Part shown: positions 44,346-55,413 of the stretch, piece by piece
How positions within the stretch are numbered: the stretch's first letter is position 1
Layout of the letters: each line of letters starts with the position of its first letter
NCBI GenBank assembly: GCA_030512335.1
Contig: JAULSU010000002.1
Coordinates: forward strand, 6,324,001-6,388,000
DNA length: 64,000 nt
Direction: 5' to 3'
From: Immersiella caudata
Taxonomy: Eukaryota; Ascomycota; Sordariomycetes; Sordariales; Lasiosphaeriaceae
Made by a program: the position numbers and the translations under genes
Notes under the pieces: model-generated
The model's input: only the letters and a program-made list of their open reading frames with translations
Told to the model about the DNA's origin: nothing
Database searches by the model: none

Positions 44346-46680
44346 ATGGACACCGCGGGTCGGCTCGATGCCGACTATCTCAGGCCCAGCTCTTTGGAGC
44401 TTGAGATGGCAGGCGACACCCCAAATCCAGATGCCATCCTCACAGATGCACCGAAGCAACGGTTCCGGCTGGGGTTCTTCTCTGCAGCCTGTCTCATCGT
44501 CAACCGCGTCATAGGCACAGGTATCTTCTACAGTCCCGGCACCGTCATCAGGGGCACCGATTCCACCGGGGGCGCCATGATGCTGTGGTTGGCGGGAATT
44601 CTGTACGGCTTCGCAGGAATTCACGTCTATGTTGAGTACGGTCTCAATGTACCACGATATGTCATTGATGGCGTTGAACAAGCTGTGCCGCGGAGTGGTG
44701 GTGATATCCACTATGTCAGTGTCCCCTTTTGAGAGCCTGAATGTCTAAAGGTCTGACTATAGCAGCTCCAATATGTCTACCGTTGGTGGTACTACAAAAA
44801 GGACGCAATCTTTCTCAGCGGCTGTCTCTTTGGAATCACCTTCATTTGCGTTGGCAATATGGCAGGCAACTGCATTGCCTTTGCCGTTCGCGTCCTGGAA
44901 GCAGCAGATCCTACCACTGCGGCCAGCCTGGAGTTGGAAGAGCGAAAGGGCCAAGTGAGAGGAATTGCCCTTGCCGCAGCAGCGTTTGCCTGTGTCATCC
45001 ACTCCGTCTCTCGACGTGGAGGAATCTGGCTGAGCAACCTCCTCGCGTGCTTCAAGGTTTGCATTTTGCTGGCCATCTTGATTCTTGCCATCATGAGTGG
45101 AGCAAGGAACGGGGAAACCAATACTGTCAAGGATAACTTCACAAATGCATTCGAGTCCCCCAAGATATCCGCACCGTCTGGGACCGATGCCTGCGTCCGG
45201 ACAGACGATTTTAAGGGCGATCTAAATGGTTACGCCAAGGCGTTTTTGTCTATCAGTGAGTTGTCGACTCCTCTTTTATGTGTCCGGGCTGGACTCTGAC
45301 ATGCTCGCAGTATTCGCGTTTTCTGGATTCGACCAAGTTAATTACGTGAGTGATTCCGTCAATATTGCTACCAAAGGTGTGTCTAACCGTGTTCAGGTTC
45401 TGGGCGAGGTGGCCAGGCCTCGGCGAACATTCCCAAGAGCAGCCTTCATTGCCATGGGTCTCATTTCCGTCCTCTACATGGCTGTAAACGTCTCCTACGT
45501 ATGTATCTATCTTAAGAATTCTGTGCTGCACTGGGGTTGTGTCTAACTAGCATCACAGATGGCCGTCGTGACAGCCTATGAGCAACAAATCGGCGAGATT
45601 CTCGAAGGTAGCTGCCCAAACCAAGACGTACAGCCAGTCGTGGCCCTCCTGTTCTTCAAAAAGGCCATACCATCCGGCACCACCCCCGACCGCGTCTTCA
45701 ACGCCCTCCTGGCCCTCTCCTCGTTCGGCAACATCATCGTCATGACTTACACAGCCGCGCGCATGAAGCAAGAAATCGCCAAACAGGGATTCCTCCCCTT
45801 CCCCCAGTTCTTCGGCCGCAACGTCGATCTCTCCATCGGGCGTCTGGCACTCTGGCTTCGCAAGAAGAGAATCCACATCCCTTTTATCGTCCCGGAGAAC
45901 CATCAAGAACCGACGCCTGTGGGAGCCCTCATCCTTCATTTCATCAGCTGCATCATCCTGATCTTTGCAACATATGGCATGAACAGCGATGCCGATGCGT
46001 ACACTCTCTTAACGGGCCTTGGCGCGTACCTCACCACGGCCTGGTTTGGAGCGTTTCTGGCTCTTGGGATCTTAATTGTGCGCATATTCGGCCCTCCACA
46101 GACAGACGAGGACCTTTCATCTCACAAAACCTGGACTCAGATGACGGCTGGAAGCGTGAACCCCGTGCTGAGCATCATCTGTGCAACTATATTTTTGGTG
46201 CTCAACTTGTTCCCAGTGATAGCCTCCTGGGTACCATCTCTGTCCAATGAGCCCAGTGCGGATTGGTGGTTGGTGCCTGGAATATCGTGGATGCTCTTAG
46301 CCTTTGCAGCGGCGTGGTGGGTTGGGTTCTTGGCGTTGGCGAACTACCGTGCCCGACGGCAGCAAAAGGAGTTTGTGTACGAAGTACGGCCCGAATTCGA
46401 CTGGGCCGAGCCCGAGGACGAAGGATCGGGTGGCGAGGGGAGAAGAAGGGACGAGGGCAAGATTCTAGCGCATGAAACGGTGTTGCTTGCTTGGGTTGGT
46501 GGGGAGATGAACATGTTTGCAACCGGGCAGAGTCAGGGGGCAGGTGTTATGAGGAAACGGAAACCCGAAGAGCGGGTGGTGCGGGTTGATGAGAGATTCG
46601 CTGGGACTGACTTTGATGATTTTGGGCCTCAGGGGCCAAGGACAACTGGCGGCCAACAAGGGAACGGTTGGCGCCTCTGA
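44346..46680 (+). CDS. Amino-acid permease, Mup1/LAT (APC superfamily) type
   Basis: Five exons: 44346-44714, 44766-45255, 45311-45345, 45397-45498 and 45559-46680; introns 51, 55, 51 and 60 bp; 705 residues. The start of helix 1 (LIVNRVIGTGIFYSPGTVI) carries the unwound GTGIF motif of APC transporters, and FAFSGFDQVNY-VLGEVARPRRT joins the helix-6 signature to the conserved GE(I/V).(N/R)PR.T loop. About twelve hydrophobic segments follow the Mup1 methionine-permease/LAT pattern. The cytosolic C-terminal tail is long and charged. An ATG at 44262 in the same frame would add 28 residues; I prefer 44346 because the added part is Cys-rich and unlike the family. Likely substrate is a neutral amino acid; methionine is only a guess. 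Confidence 0.88.
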
Positions 46681-47021
46681 TAGCTGGCAGAAACCCTGTC
46701 GTTTTTAGAGCTTCATTCTCGGTGACAAAATATTGCGTTCAGTCAAGTATCATTGACAAATGAATGTGCGGGAAAGCGCATGCCCCACAATTCATCGTTG
46801 GTTGATTGTCTCGGTTGGCATGCGCAATCTCATTGGCCGCTCAAGACCAACCAACTCGACATTCCCCGCCCATCACGATGGGCTGCCTGGATTTCACTCC
46901 GCATTCAATCGCCGGATCCACATGGTTGCCTAGAGCCCATTACGGCAATAAATACACTTTCAACATCAGCTCCTCTTTCTCGACGGTATTTCCATCCCTC
47001 TGCAACAATTACCGCGACAAA

Positions 47022-48369
47022 ATGTCCACCCCAAACCCCCTCTTGGCCGTGCCTCCCAACCCGCAAACATCCTCCCCGCTCTTCACACGTATCCCGCCCG
47101 AAATTCGCCACCAAATCTTCACCCTCGCTCTCTCCTCCTTCCCCGACCCAACTCCCCAAACCCACTACAATAACAAAACATACTACAGCCGCCCCTCGTA
47201 CTTCGCCCCTTATAAATCCGACGTCCGCCTCCTCCGCACCTGTCGCGCCATTTATTCGGAAGCCTGGCACCTCCCCTTCCTCCTTCGAGAGCAAATCCAC
47301 TGGTTGACCAGCGGCGAGCGCGCACCGCCGGAATACAACGCATTCATACTTCAATACAATTTACAGCAAAGGCTAAAGCTGGTGGCGGAGCAGCAGGGTG
47401 GGACTTTGGAGAATGGAGAGGTTGAGATTGAGAGCCTGAGGGTCTTTGCGCAGATGTGGGCGCTTGAGCGGCATGATTTGAGCATTTTGTTGGCGTTGAA
47501 TGGGTTGAATCCCCGGTGTGTGACGTTGACGATTCGACAGTGAGTTTACGCTCTTCTGTTCAATTCGAGGTGTGAAGGGATTGAGTTGAACTGACAGTTA
47601 CAGTGCGGATTGGTGGTGGTGGGAGGATGATCACCCCCTTCGCATCGAGGGTGGCTGGGCGCAACCCGTGGGGAAGAAGCTCTCGCCCAGCGTTCGCGAG
47701 TTTAGGATCGAGCTGGAGTCGCTGGAGCGGAAGAAGGACCAGGTTGACAGGATCGCCAAGTTGATGACGGAGAAGTGGTACTTTACCAGGAGGGATGGTG
47801 TTACTCTTTTCCCCGACGTCACGGGCAAAAGCACCGTGATTGATCGCTGGACGGGCACGAGCGAGTTCGATGGCCGCACCTGGACCAGAGATGAGTCGAG
47901 GGAAGGTGAGATTGACTACTACATCGCCACCGTGGTGTTTCGCCCGGAATGGATGGTGAAGCGGTTTGGGGGAGACGTCGATGGGGAGCTGATGGGAAGG
48001 GCAAAGAATGGCGAGTGGAATAACTTGTCGTGCAGGTTAATGGGTGTAGTTCCAGAGCCCGGCACTGGCCGTGAGAGGTGGACTACGACCTGGAATGGCG
48101 GTGATGACAACGAGTCGATGGACAGCTGGGAAGACGAGGAGGAAGAGGAGGAGGGGGAGGAGGGGGAGGAGGGGGAGGAGGAGGAGGAGGAGGAGGAGGA
48201 GGAGGAGGAGGGGGAGGAGGAGGAGGAGGAGGAGGAGGGGGAGGGGGAGGAGGAAGAGGAAGAAGAGGATGTAGATGACGAAGAACAGGGTGACGGTGAT
48301 GTGGGGTACGATAACGGTCCATACGGGGATTTGGAAGGTGTCCCTGGAAACGTTACGGGTCTGATTTGA
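47022..48369 (+). CDS. 2EXR/DUF7730-like fungal protein with polyglutamate tail
   Basis: Two exons, 47022-47539 and 47604-48369, with a 64-bp intron (GTGAGT...TTACAG), 427 residues. The start is the ATG of MSTPNPLLAV. The opening SPLFTRIPPEIRHQIFTLAL matches the pattern of the fungal 2EXR/DUF7730 group (F..LP.EIR..I...AL), followed by YFAPYKSDVRLLRTCRAIYSEAW, also typical. After the splice, HADWWWWEDD and EIDYYIATVVFRPEW continue the domain. About 45 residues near the C-terminus are almost pure glutamate with glycine, encoded by a GAG/GGG/GGA purine run. Function is unknown; the family is sometimes grouped with F-box-like proteins. Confidence 0.75.
48139..48275 (+). repeat. Purine-rich GAG/GGA microsatellite inside a gene
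   Basis: About 135 bp of almost uninterrupted G and A on the plus strand in triplet register (GAG, GAA, GGG), encoding the polyglutamate tail. Such tracts change length by slippage and can form triplex DNA. Confidence 0.85.
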
Positions 48370-48491
48370 TGTTGTTCGTCACTCAATTCCCTGCGAACAA
48401 GAAAAGATATGCAGGATACATGAGGTGCAGTTCCATAAATATTTTTTGCAATTTCTTACCTATTTCAGTTGATCACTACCATTCTGTGTTA

Positions 48492-48540
48492 ACGTACTTG
48501 ATAAGCGAGTGCGCCAGACAAGCGAGTGCGCCACTTTCCA
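48492..48540 (+). repeat. Left terminal inverted repeat of the pogo element
   Basis: 49 bp, starting ACGTACTTGATAAGCG. It contains the direct repeat AAGCGAGTGCGCCA twice, three bases apart, a likely pair of transposase binding sites. It matches the complement of 50304-50352 with a single mismatch at its sixth base. Confidence 0.92.
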
Positions 48541-48580
48541 CCACCCTACAACAACAATCCTCAATTACACAACCACAACA

Positions 48581-50251
48581 CTAGGAAATAACAATAACTG
48601 AATCAGAAACAGATGAATCAGACGATTCTGCAGCCTCCTGGCAAGTGCGTGCATTATGGCCAGGCTTACCGCACACGCCACAACACTGAATCTTCGTACG
48701 AGGGCCCCCTGCACCACCACCACTTTGACGTGTTTCCTGAGCCAACTGCTCACCCAAGGCCTTCTGATCCAGTAAATCCTGTGCCTCCTGTACAGTAAGT
48801 GACCCTCCAAGCCTTACACGCGTTTTTTTAGCCCTCCGTCGCTTACTAAGCCCCTCATTAGCCTTTTGTAATACGGAGACCTCCGTACGGAGAAGTACCA
48901 CCTCGTGTATCACAGCTATTGTACCTTTGGCTAATCGATCCACAGCTATTAGTATAGAGGTTGGTGAGCTACCCTGATGGTTAGAAATTCGATTTTTGAT
49001 AAACACTGATTGTGAGGTGGCCTCTCAAGGGTTGTGTAGTGTTTGGGAGACCCAGGGTAGTGGCGTGGTTAGGCCTGAGGTTAGGGGTGTTAGGGTTCAA
49101 ATACGTACATCCAGCTTCGATATTACCCTCTCTAGATCATATAGTATAAGGCCGGCGCCAGTAAAACCCCCTTTAATGTTTTTTTCTGTAATTAAAGTAA
49201 AAAAGGCCGTTTTAAACGCACAGAGAAATTCCAACTTGCTGATATGTGTGATGTTCATCCGTATCAACTGCTCAATTTCATAGCCGTACGCTTTCTTCAG
49301 CGGCCCAAAACAACCAACATCTAATGGCTAAAGTAGGTGTAAGGAGTGCGGAGATATACACAGTGTAATAATGTTATATACCTGGCAGTAAGCCTCGAAT
49401 TCTTCGGTGTGGTGGCTCTCGTGGCCGTCAAAGATTAAAAGCCGATATTTGCCCTTTATACAAGATAATGTGTGTAAATCGAAATGCTAAATCCAATCCA
49501 TACCTTTCTTATTCGTAGTCCAGCCATTATCAGTTATTACAATACACCAGGTAGCCGGAAAGTTACATTCTTAATACCAATTAACAAGGTGGTATTACAC
49601 AGCCAAGATGATAAATGGTGGGATAACCCAGCCTTAAGAATTCACCCCTTAGATAACTGTAACCCACTCTCGATTACCAGGCTAAGCTTATTTAACCTTA
49701 CCACAGCCATCTAAGGTAGTAACTACCATAGTGGGAGTGATAATACCTATTATAAAGCCAGTCTTGTCAAAATTATACGTATCTTCATCAAGGATACTGT
49801 ACTTAGCCTTTATATTATACATAAGGGTAAACTACTTACTAATAATCTTTAGATCTTCGCATTTAGCCCTCTAGTAGTCGTATTTACACGATAAACGCGT
49901 TTGGAGCTCTGGCTGGCGTTTAACAAAGTTGTAAGCCCAGCGTTTACCGACAGGGGGTGTATCTCGTTCGCGTAACAATCGGTTAGCCATATCTTCCACG
50001 TAATAAAGCCAAGGGTGGAATACACATATGCAGAGCTCAGTTATATATTAAATAATCGTTTGCTCTTCTAAATCCGTAAGTTTACGCGAATTGGCTGGAA
50101 TATCGTGTCGTGAAGGTCGGCCGGCGCGTCGGCGTCGAAAAGTATCTTTGTCAACCTCGTAGGTTCTTACTATAGCTCGGACTTTAAGCCTTAGGTCTTT
50201 TTGAAGAGCTTCGAGGGCCAGATTTATCCTCGCTTCGTACGAAGGTGTTGC
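48581..50251 (-). pseudogene. pogo/Fot1-type transposase pseudogene
   Basis: Begins at ATG 50251 (MATPSYEARINLALEALQKD) with a psq-like helix-turn-helix (VRAIVRTYEVDKDTFRRRRAG). It continues through CENP-B-like DNA-binding sequence to the DDE catalytic core. Pieces visible by translation: YNFDKTGFIIGI (first Asp), LITDNGWTT (second Asp region), LLIFDGHESHHTEEFEAYC and PLDVGCFGPLKKAYG (third acidic region). The frame is interrupted by several stops, some of CAA/CAG-to-TAA/TAG or TGG-to-TAG type. The last part (48581-49006) is still open; it carries the helical KANEGLSKRRRAKKTRVRLGG and a zinc knuckle CCGVCGKPGHNARTC, as in other fungal pogo transposases. No active enzyme can be made from this copy. 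Confidence 0.85.
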
Positions 50252-50303
50252 CATTGTTGGTTGTGGAGGAATTTGGTGTTTTGTGCAAAAGCAGGGTGTC
50301 ACG

Positions 50304-50352
50304 TGGAAAGTGGCGCACTCGCTTGTCTGGCGCACTCGCTTATCAAGCACGT
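50304..50352 (-). repeat. Right terminal inverted repeat of the pogo element
   Basis: 49 bp, the inverted partner of 48492-48540, ending CTTATCAAGCACGT next to the TA at 50353. It also carries the doubled GCGCACTCGCTT motif. Confidence 0.92.
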
Positions 50353-50354
50353 TA

Positions 50355-51165
50355 GACATTCCAGTATCATTAGAGAAGGTACCTAGGTACAAATGGTATG
50401 ATATTTATGAGAGGAGATGTTGGCAGTCGTTGTGGCACTCGAAGCGCGCCGAAGCAGCCCAGAAGCTGGTTCTGCCGCTGTGCAAACATGGTGGACGTTT
50501 AAATTCTGGCAAAGGTCGCACTGACAGTCCCAGATGAAGTTGGGACAACAAAGGAAGGCGCTCTCCATGTCCCGTCATCTGCGGCCCGTTGCGAAAGCAC
50601 CTGTGACTAGCCCGATATGGCGTTAGCGCAGCCCACCGATGTTCCAGGCCCTCGCAATTATGACGCCCCCAACGCCCCGTCCTGCGACTGCCGCGACGAG
50701 TGCAGAAATCCACCGACTCTTGGACGCGACACCGTTGGGCTGCTCAGCTGAAGAAGTTTCAGCCAGAGACAAAAACGGATCGGCGCTTAAATCCAACCGA
50801 TCAACGGGCTTCGCGCCTCCGCGGCTAATGCAGGGGCGTGATCCCGAAGGATGTGAATCCCGGTACTTTTGGGTTCAGCCTTGGGCTTTTTCGCGAATTA
50901 ATCCAAGCGATCCCCCATCTCAGGCGCGCGTTTCTTCCCTCGCTCGACCACCACTTCGTCCTTGGGTCTGTCTCCCGACATCGAGCTCAATACTCTTAGG
51001 ATGGTTGTCATCCTTTCATAGCCATTCTTTTGACTTTCTTTATCGTCGTCTCTTTTACTCTTTCCGTTGACTTGCCGGTCAAGCATTCGTTCTTTACTTT
51101 CAGGGGCCGGACGACGGCGCAGCACTCGGGCCCGAGCACCATCGACAGCAGAAAACGAGACGAAA
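50355..51165. other. Intergenic region upstream of a membrane-protein gene
   Basis: About 810 bp between the transposon and the next gene. No coding frame is supported; it probably contains the promoter and leader of the gene at 51166. Confidence 0.4.
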
Positions 51166-52200
51166 ATGGCAGTCATCACGAACGCCCAACGAGTCATCCT
51201 CGGCCCGCTCACAACAACATTCAGCCGCCCACCATCATGCTCGACAGCAGTTGGCTGGTGTGCGACATGTGATATTGCTTGGAACGGCCAGATCTGCGTG
51301 CCGAACGGCGTCCAAGATGACACCGCGTGTTGGCCGACAACGACCCAGGGCGTCGCGCAACCTACCCCACCGCTGATAGGATGGGGATTCTATTCGCCCG
51401 GCGTGCAATGTCCAATGGACTACACATCTGCCTGCTCAGCGACAGCAGGCGGCGCAACAGGGTGGTCGATACAGTTCCAGATGGCACCTGGGGAGACGGC
51501 CGTTGGGTGTTGCCCGCGGGGATTTCGGTGCGCGAACCAAAACGGACAAACTTGCATCTCGATTGCAACCTCGACGACCATCGAAACTGTTGGATGCACG
51601 AGTGGGACCTCGGGCACTCTCGCCATTGCCGCGGTGCCCACAACTGTGTCGGAAAAGAGCATTCCGACGCTCAACGTCTACGCTCCCATGATCCACATCG
51701 CGTGGCAGGCGTCCGACAGGCCACAGCCAACTTCAGCAGGAACACGAACATCGACGACGTCGGCGGCATCGGGAACAGGTAGGGGGATCGAGTCTTCTGC
51801 GGGGGTGGGCGGCGGGAAAGTGTCGGGCGGTGATGGCGCGGGTTCTGGTTCTGGTTTTGGTTCTAGCCCGTTGGAATCGTCGGCGGGCTCATCGGGACTT
51901 GGCAGTGGTGCGATCGCCGGTATTGCAATCGGCGCTGCCCTTGTGGTCCTGGGTATCATTGCGGCGGCAGTGTTTGTTTGGTGGAAGAAGCGTCAGCACG
52001 GCGCTGGGCGGTCGACAACTTGGCCAGCTCCAGCAATGAACGCAGGGTCAGTGAATGTGCTGTGGCACGTTGACAAGCCTATAGAGCTTCCCAGCGCAGG
52101 AGAGCCGCGCTACGAGGTGGAAGCAGCTCCTGTCAGCCGACATGAAACACCTAGTAGGGAATGGCAACCGCAGGAATTTCCAGGACAAGGTTACAGATAA
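51166..52200 (+). CDS. Single-pass membrane protein with Cys-rich outer domain
   Basis: Single-exon gene of 344 residues starting MAVITNAQRVILGPLTTTFS. The N-terminal half has a dozen or so cysteines and many tryptophans (GWCATCDIAWNGQICVPNG, GETAVGCCPRGFRCANQNGQ), then a Ser/Thr/Gly-rich stalk, one strong membrane helix (AIAGIAIGAALVVLGIIAAAVFVWW) with a KKR stop-transfer signal, and a 65-residue cytosolic tail. The order recalls fungal cell-surface sensors (WSC/Mid2-like) without being a member I recognise. No classical signal peptide is present, so the start could lie upstream (the frame is open to 51067) or the protein may insert by its single helix. It converges on the GH95 gene with only 28 bp between stop codons. 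Confidence 0.7.
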   Translation: MAVITNAQRVILGPLTTTFSRPPSCSTAVGWCATCDIAWNGQICVPNGVQDDTACWPTTTQGVAQPTPPLIGWGFYSPGVQCPMDYTSACSATAGGATGWSIQFQMAPGETAVGCCPRGFRCANQNGQTCISIATSTTIETVGCTSGTSGTLAIAAVPTTVSEKSIPTLNVYAPMIHIAWQASDRPQPTSAGTRTSTTSAASGTGRGIESSAGVGGGKVSGGDGAGSGSGFGSSPLESSAGSSGLGSGAIAGIAIGAALVVLGIIAAAVFVWWKKRQHGAGRSTTWPAPAMNAGSVNVLWHVDKPIELPSAGEPRYEVEAAPVSRHETPSREWQPQEFPGQGYR

Positions 52201-52228
52201 ATACCCAACCTCTTCTCACATGACAGAC

Positions 52229-54739
52229 CTATGATCCCGCCGTCACGGTATAAACTCCCCCAACCACTGTCTCAATCGGCCCCACATGCGCCTGCCCGTT
52301 CACCTGGAACGCCCTCTTCCCATCCCCAACCAACAAAGCCAGTGTCCCCCCCTTCCTGCTCGTAACCGTCCCATTCACCACACTCCCTCCCCCCTCCCAC
52401 GCAACATTCACCACAAAATCCCCCCTCGCCACCAGCCCCTTCACACTCCCCTTCTTCAGCACCTTCGGTAACGCCGGCAACAGGTGCACCGCCCCATGGC
52501 TCTGCAAAAGCATCTCCGCAATCCCTGCCGTAAGCCCAAAGTTCCCATCAATCTGAAACGACGTCCCCGGACCATTGTCACTATTCCACAGATTCCCAGT
52601 AGGGTACTTCTTGATGAACTCCTGGATGTGCCTCCAAGCGGTATCCCCCTCAAACAGACGCGCGTAGATATTAATCGCCCAGGCGCGGGACCACCCTGTG
52701 CTACCGGATCCGGATTGCATGCGGTAGTCGATCAGTTTCTTACCTGCGGCTGCGAGGGAGGTGTTGACGCCGGGAGTGAGTTGCGTTGAGGGGTAGAGGC
52801 CCCAGAGGGGGGAGAAGTGGCGATGGGCGGGTTCTTGCTCGGGGTAGTCAGAGCGCCATTCCATGATGCGGCCGGTTCGTGTGGATACACCGGGAGGGCG
52901 GATGTTAGGGAGGTAGGACTTGGCTTTGGCGCAAGCGGGATCGGTGAGGTTGAGGATGGAACAGGTTGTGATTACGTTGGTGAAGAGTTGACGGAGGAGT
53001 TGGTTATCCATCTCGATGGAGATGTCGAGACCTTCGGCCTTGTTGGCTTGGGTTAGACCGGATGGGACGAGGAAGGCATGTTCGGGGGAGAGGGAGGGGC
53101 CAGCGGTGTAGAAGCCGTTCCAGTCGCGGAGATAGCAGAAGTGGAACTTGGCGGTCTCCAGCAGCGCAGGCCATACGGTGTTGCGCAGGAAGGTGGTGTT
53201 CTTGGTCCAGAGGTAGTGTTCCATGGCGTCGTCGGAGAGCCAGGCTGCGCCCATGGGCCAGACGGTATAGGGTGTTCCCTTGTCCACGGGGGCGGCATCG
53301 CCCCAGAGGTCGGTGTTGTGGTGCAGGACCATCCCTTCGCAGCCGTACATGGATTTGGCAACGGCTTGGGCGCGGGGCGTGGCAATAGACACGAGATCGA
53401 AGACAGGTTTCATGGTCTCGGCCAGGTTGGTGATGAGGGCGGGCCAGTAGTTCATCTGGAGGTTGATGTTGATGGTGTACTTGCTCTGCCAGGGCGGGTT
53501 GTAGTTTTCGTTCCAGATGCCCTGGAGGTTGGCCGGAAGAGATCGCGGGCCTGTATCGCGAGATGACGCAACGAGGGAGTGACGGCCAAAGTTGAACATG
53601 AGTGTTACCAACTCAGGGTCTGCATCAGGGTTACGTTTGAAGTTTGTCAGCCGAGTGGGTGTTGGCAGTTTCCCGGCACTACCTGAAGACCCGAGGTCTA
53701 GCTTGGTTCGTCCTATCAGACTGGTGAAATCTTTGACAGCGGCAGTTTTGACGGCGGGAAACCCAGCGGAGACAGCGGCATCCAACTTTCGTTTGAGCTC
53801 GGCCTGGGCCTGGGAGGCTTCGGGGTAGCGGTAAGATGTTTCAGCATTGAAGAAGACGTCAACAGTGTCTGCTCCGGTGATTGAAACCGTCTTACCATCG
53901 GAAGAAGCAGTGCCTTGACAGTGTCAGCCATGCGCGTAATTATGAGTGAGATTCAGGCGACATACCGCCCGTGTTAACAACTCTTGCCTCAGACCAAAAG
54001 TTGATGGCGCCCGAGGTTTGTCCACTGTTGGCATTCAAGTTTACGGCATGGGCAGACGACTCGCCGCGTGCGGTGCTGGCGGTCTGGCCAACAACAGACC
54101 TCTCTCTCGACAGAGAAAGCTTCACATTGAGCTTGCCCGCCGTACCAGCACTGAAACGGAAGGCAAGGACGCCGTGTGGATGACTGGCAACGTATTCGCG
54201 GCTGGAATGTCAGTTAGCCTCGCCAAAAATTGCACGAGGGATGAGGAGAGAAACCTGTAGTTAACTCCGTTGAACGTATAGTTAACTCCGGCCGTACCCT
54301 CATATGTGTCAAGCCATCGCGCATAGCCGGCACCAAGAGAACTGTGGCCAAAGTCCACGCCAAGGTTGACCAAGGGGTTGTAAGCCTTTGGAGAAGTTGG
54401 ATCAGCAGCCAGGTTGGACATGGCCGACTGACCGGCAGCCGTGATTTGGCCGGCCAACAAGTTCCTCCAGATGCCATCCAGAGAAGTGCGTGCATTCTTA
54501 TTGACTCGGTCCTGCCATGGGCCGCTCCACATTGAGTTCTCGTTCAGAACGACCTTTTCGACACTGCCGCCGTGCACCGCAGCGCCGAGTCTGCCGTTGC
54601 CGATAGGAAGAGCATTGGCAAAAGTGTTGGCCGAGTCCGACGAGTACCACGCAAATCGCGAGCCATCCCACTCGGCCCCGAAAACAATTGAAGGGCCTAA
54701 GCTGAGGGCTGTCGGAAACAAAATCGTCGAGAGCTTCAT
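52229..54739 (-). CDS. GH95 alpha-fucosidase-type glycoside hydrolase, secreted
   Basis: Three exons: 54739-54255, 54201-53966 and 53913-52229, introns of 53 and 52 bp, 801 residues. Signal peptide MKLSTILFPTALSLGPSIVFGA. GH95 features in order: ALPIGNGRLGAAVHGG and LNENSMWSGPW near the N-terminus (beta-sandwich), LHHNTDLWGDAAP (active-site asparagines), GRIMEWRSDY (the glutamate matching the general acid of the bifidobacterial AfcA) and SFQIDGNFGLTAGIAEML (its partner aspartate). All are intact. The family cleaves alpha-1,2-L-fucose, and in plant-polysaccharide degraders also alpha-L-galactose, from glycans such as xyloglucan. It is divergent from the GH2 gene with starts 674 bp apart. Confidence 0.92.
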
Positions 54740-55413
54740 AACGAATTGCTCTCCTTCGAGCTTGCACTTCTCCTGCGGATAAGCTAAGGGGTTGCCATTC
54801 CTCGCCCTTTAAGAAGGGGCCACATGCGCGTTATATTGTACATGCCCCTGGGCACCCTGTATTCCGGTCGCGCTGTTTTCCCATCAATCGTCGAGCGGGA
54901 AGATGCTTCTGGTGGGTTATGGTACCAACCGGCCCGTGCGAGGTGAAGGGCCGGCTAGCGGGTGAATGCGGAACGGAGCCGGCTTTTTGTCTCCGGATTG
55001 AACAACCAGCGCCCAATCTATCGCGTAGGCCGCTGCTACGCTCCTGATTCGCGCGCATGGTGAAACTCGATTTTGCTGCACTGGTCTCCCAGCACTCGAC
55101 TTGGGCGCCAGATTGTCGAGCGGAATCCGAAGCAACACTGCCCCGAGATCCGACAAGGGTTCCGGAGAATTTCCGGGGCAGGTGGACAGACACGGCCACC
55201 TGTCACAACAACCAATGGGGAACGCTCATTGTGTTGGCCCCCTGGGTGACGTCAGTCAGGGGCCAAGTCGCCAAGACTGGTGATGCGGGGATGCAGCAAT
55301 GCAACCTCAATGGCCAGAGCAGAAACGGAAAACTTAGTTGGATTCTTCGTTCCTTCCTCAACTCAAGCTCTCGAAACATTCAACCCCATGCGCACCCCGC
55401 AGCTACGAATGCA
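54740..55413. promoter_or_regulatory. Shared promoter region of the GH95 and GH2 genes
   Basis: 674 bp between two divergent secreted hydrolase genes. One inverted CGG-N7-CCG pair (55163-55175) could be a Zn2Cys6 activator site, and a GGCTAG (about 54954) fits the loose GGCTAR consensus of XlnR-type regulators. Both motifs are short and may be chance. A shared promoter suggests joint induction. Confidence 0.35.

Larger units (their letters stand above)
48490..50354 (-). mobile_element. pogo/Fot1-type DNA transposon, inactivated
   Basis: A complete element bounded by TA dinucleotides (48490-48491 and 50353-50354) and 49-bp inverted repeats with one mismatch, 1861 bp between the TAs. This fits Tc1/mariner-superfamily pogo elements, which insert at TA. 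One transposase gene fills the interior on the minus strand (listed separately) and is broken by stops. The damage is mild compared with the 5-13 kb block, so the copy is younger or was a weaker RIP target. Confidence 0.9.

Noticed and set aside
48083..48322. Polyproline frame opposite the glutamate tail
   Set aside because: It is only the complement of the GAG/GGA microsatellite in another frame.
49080..49110. GGGTTCAAAT, resembling a tRNA T-arm box
   Set aside because: It lies inside the transposase pseudogene and no matching acceptor or anticodon arms fold around it.
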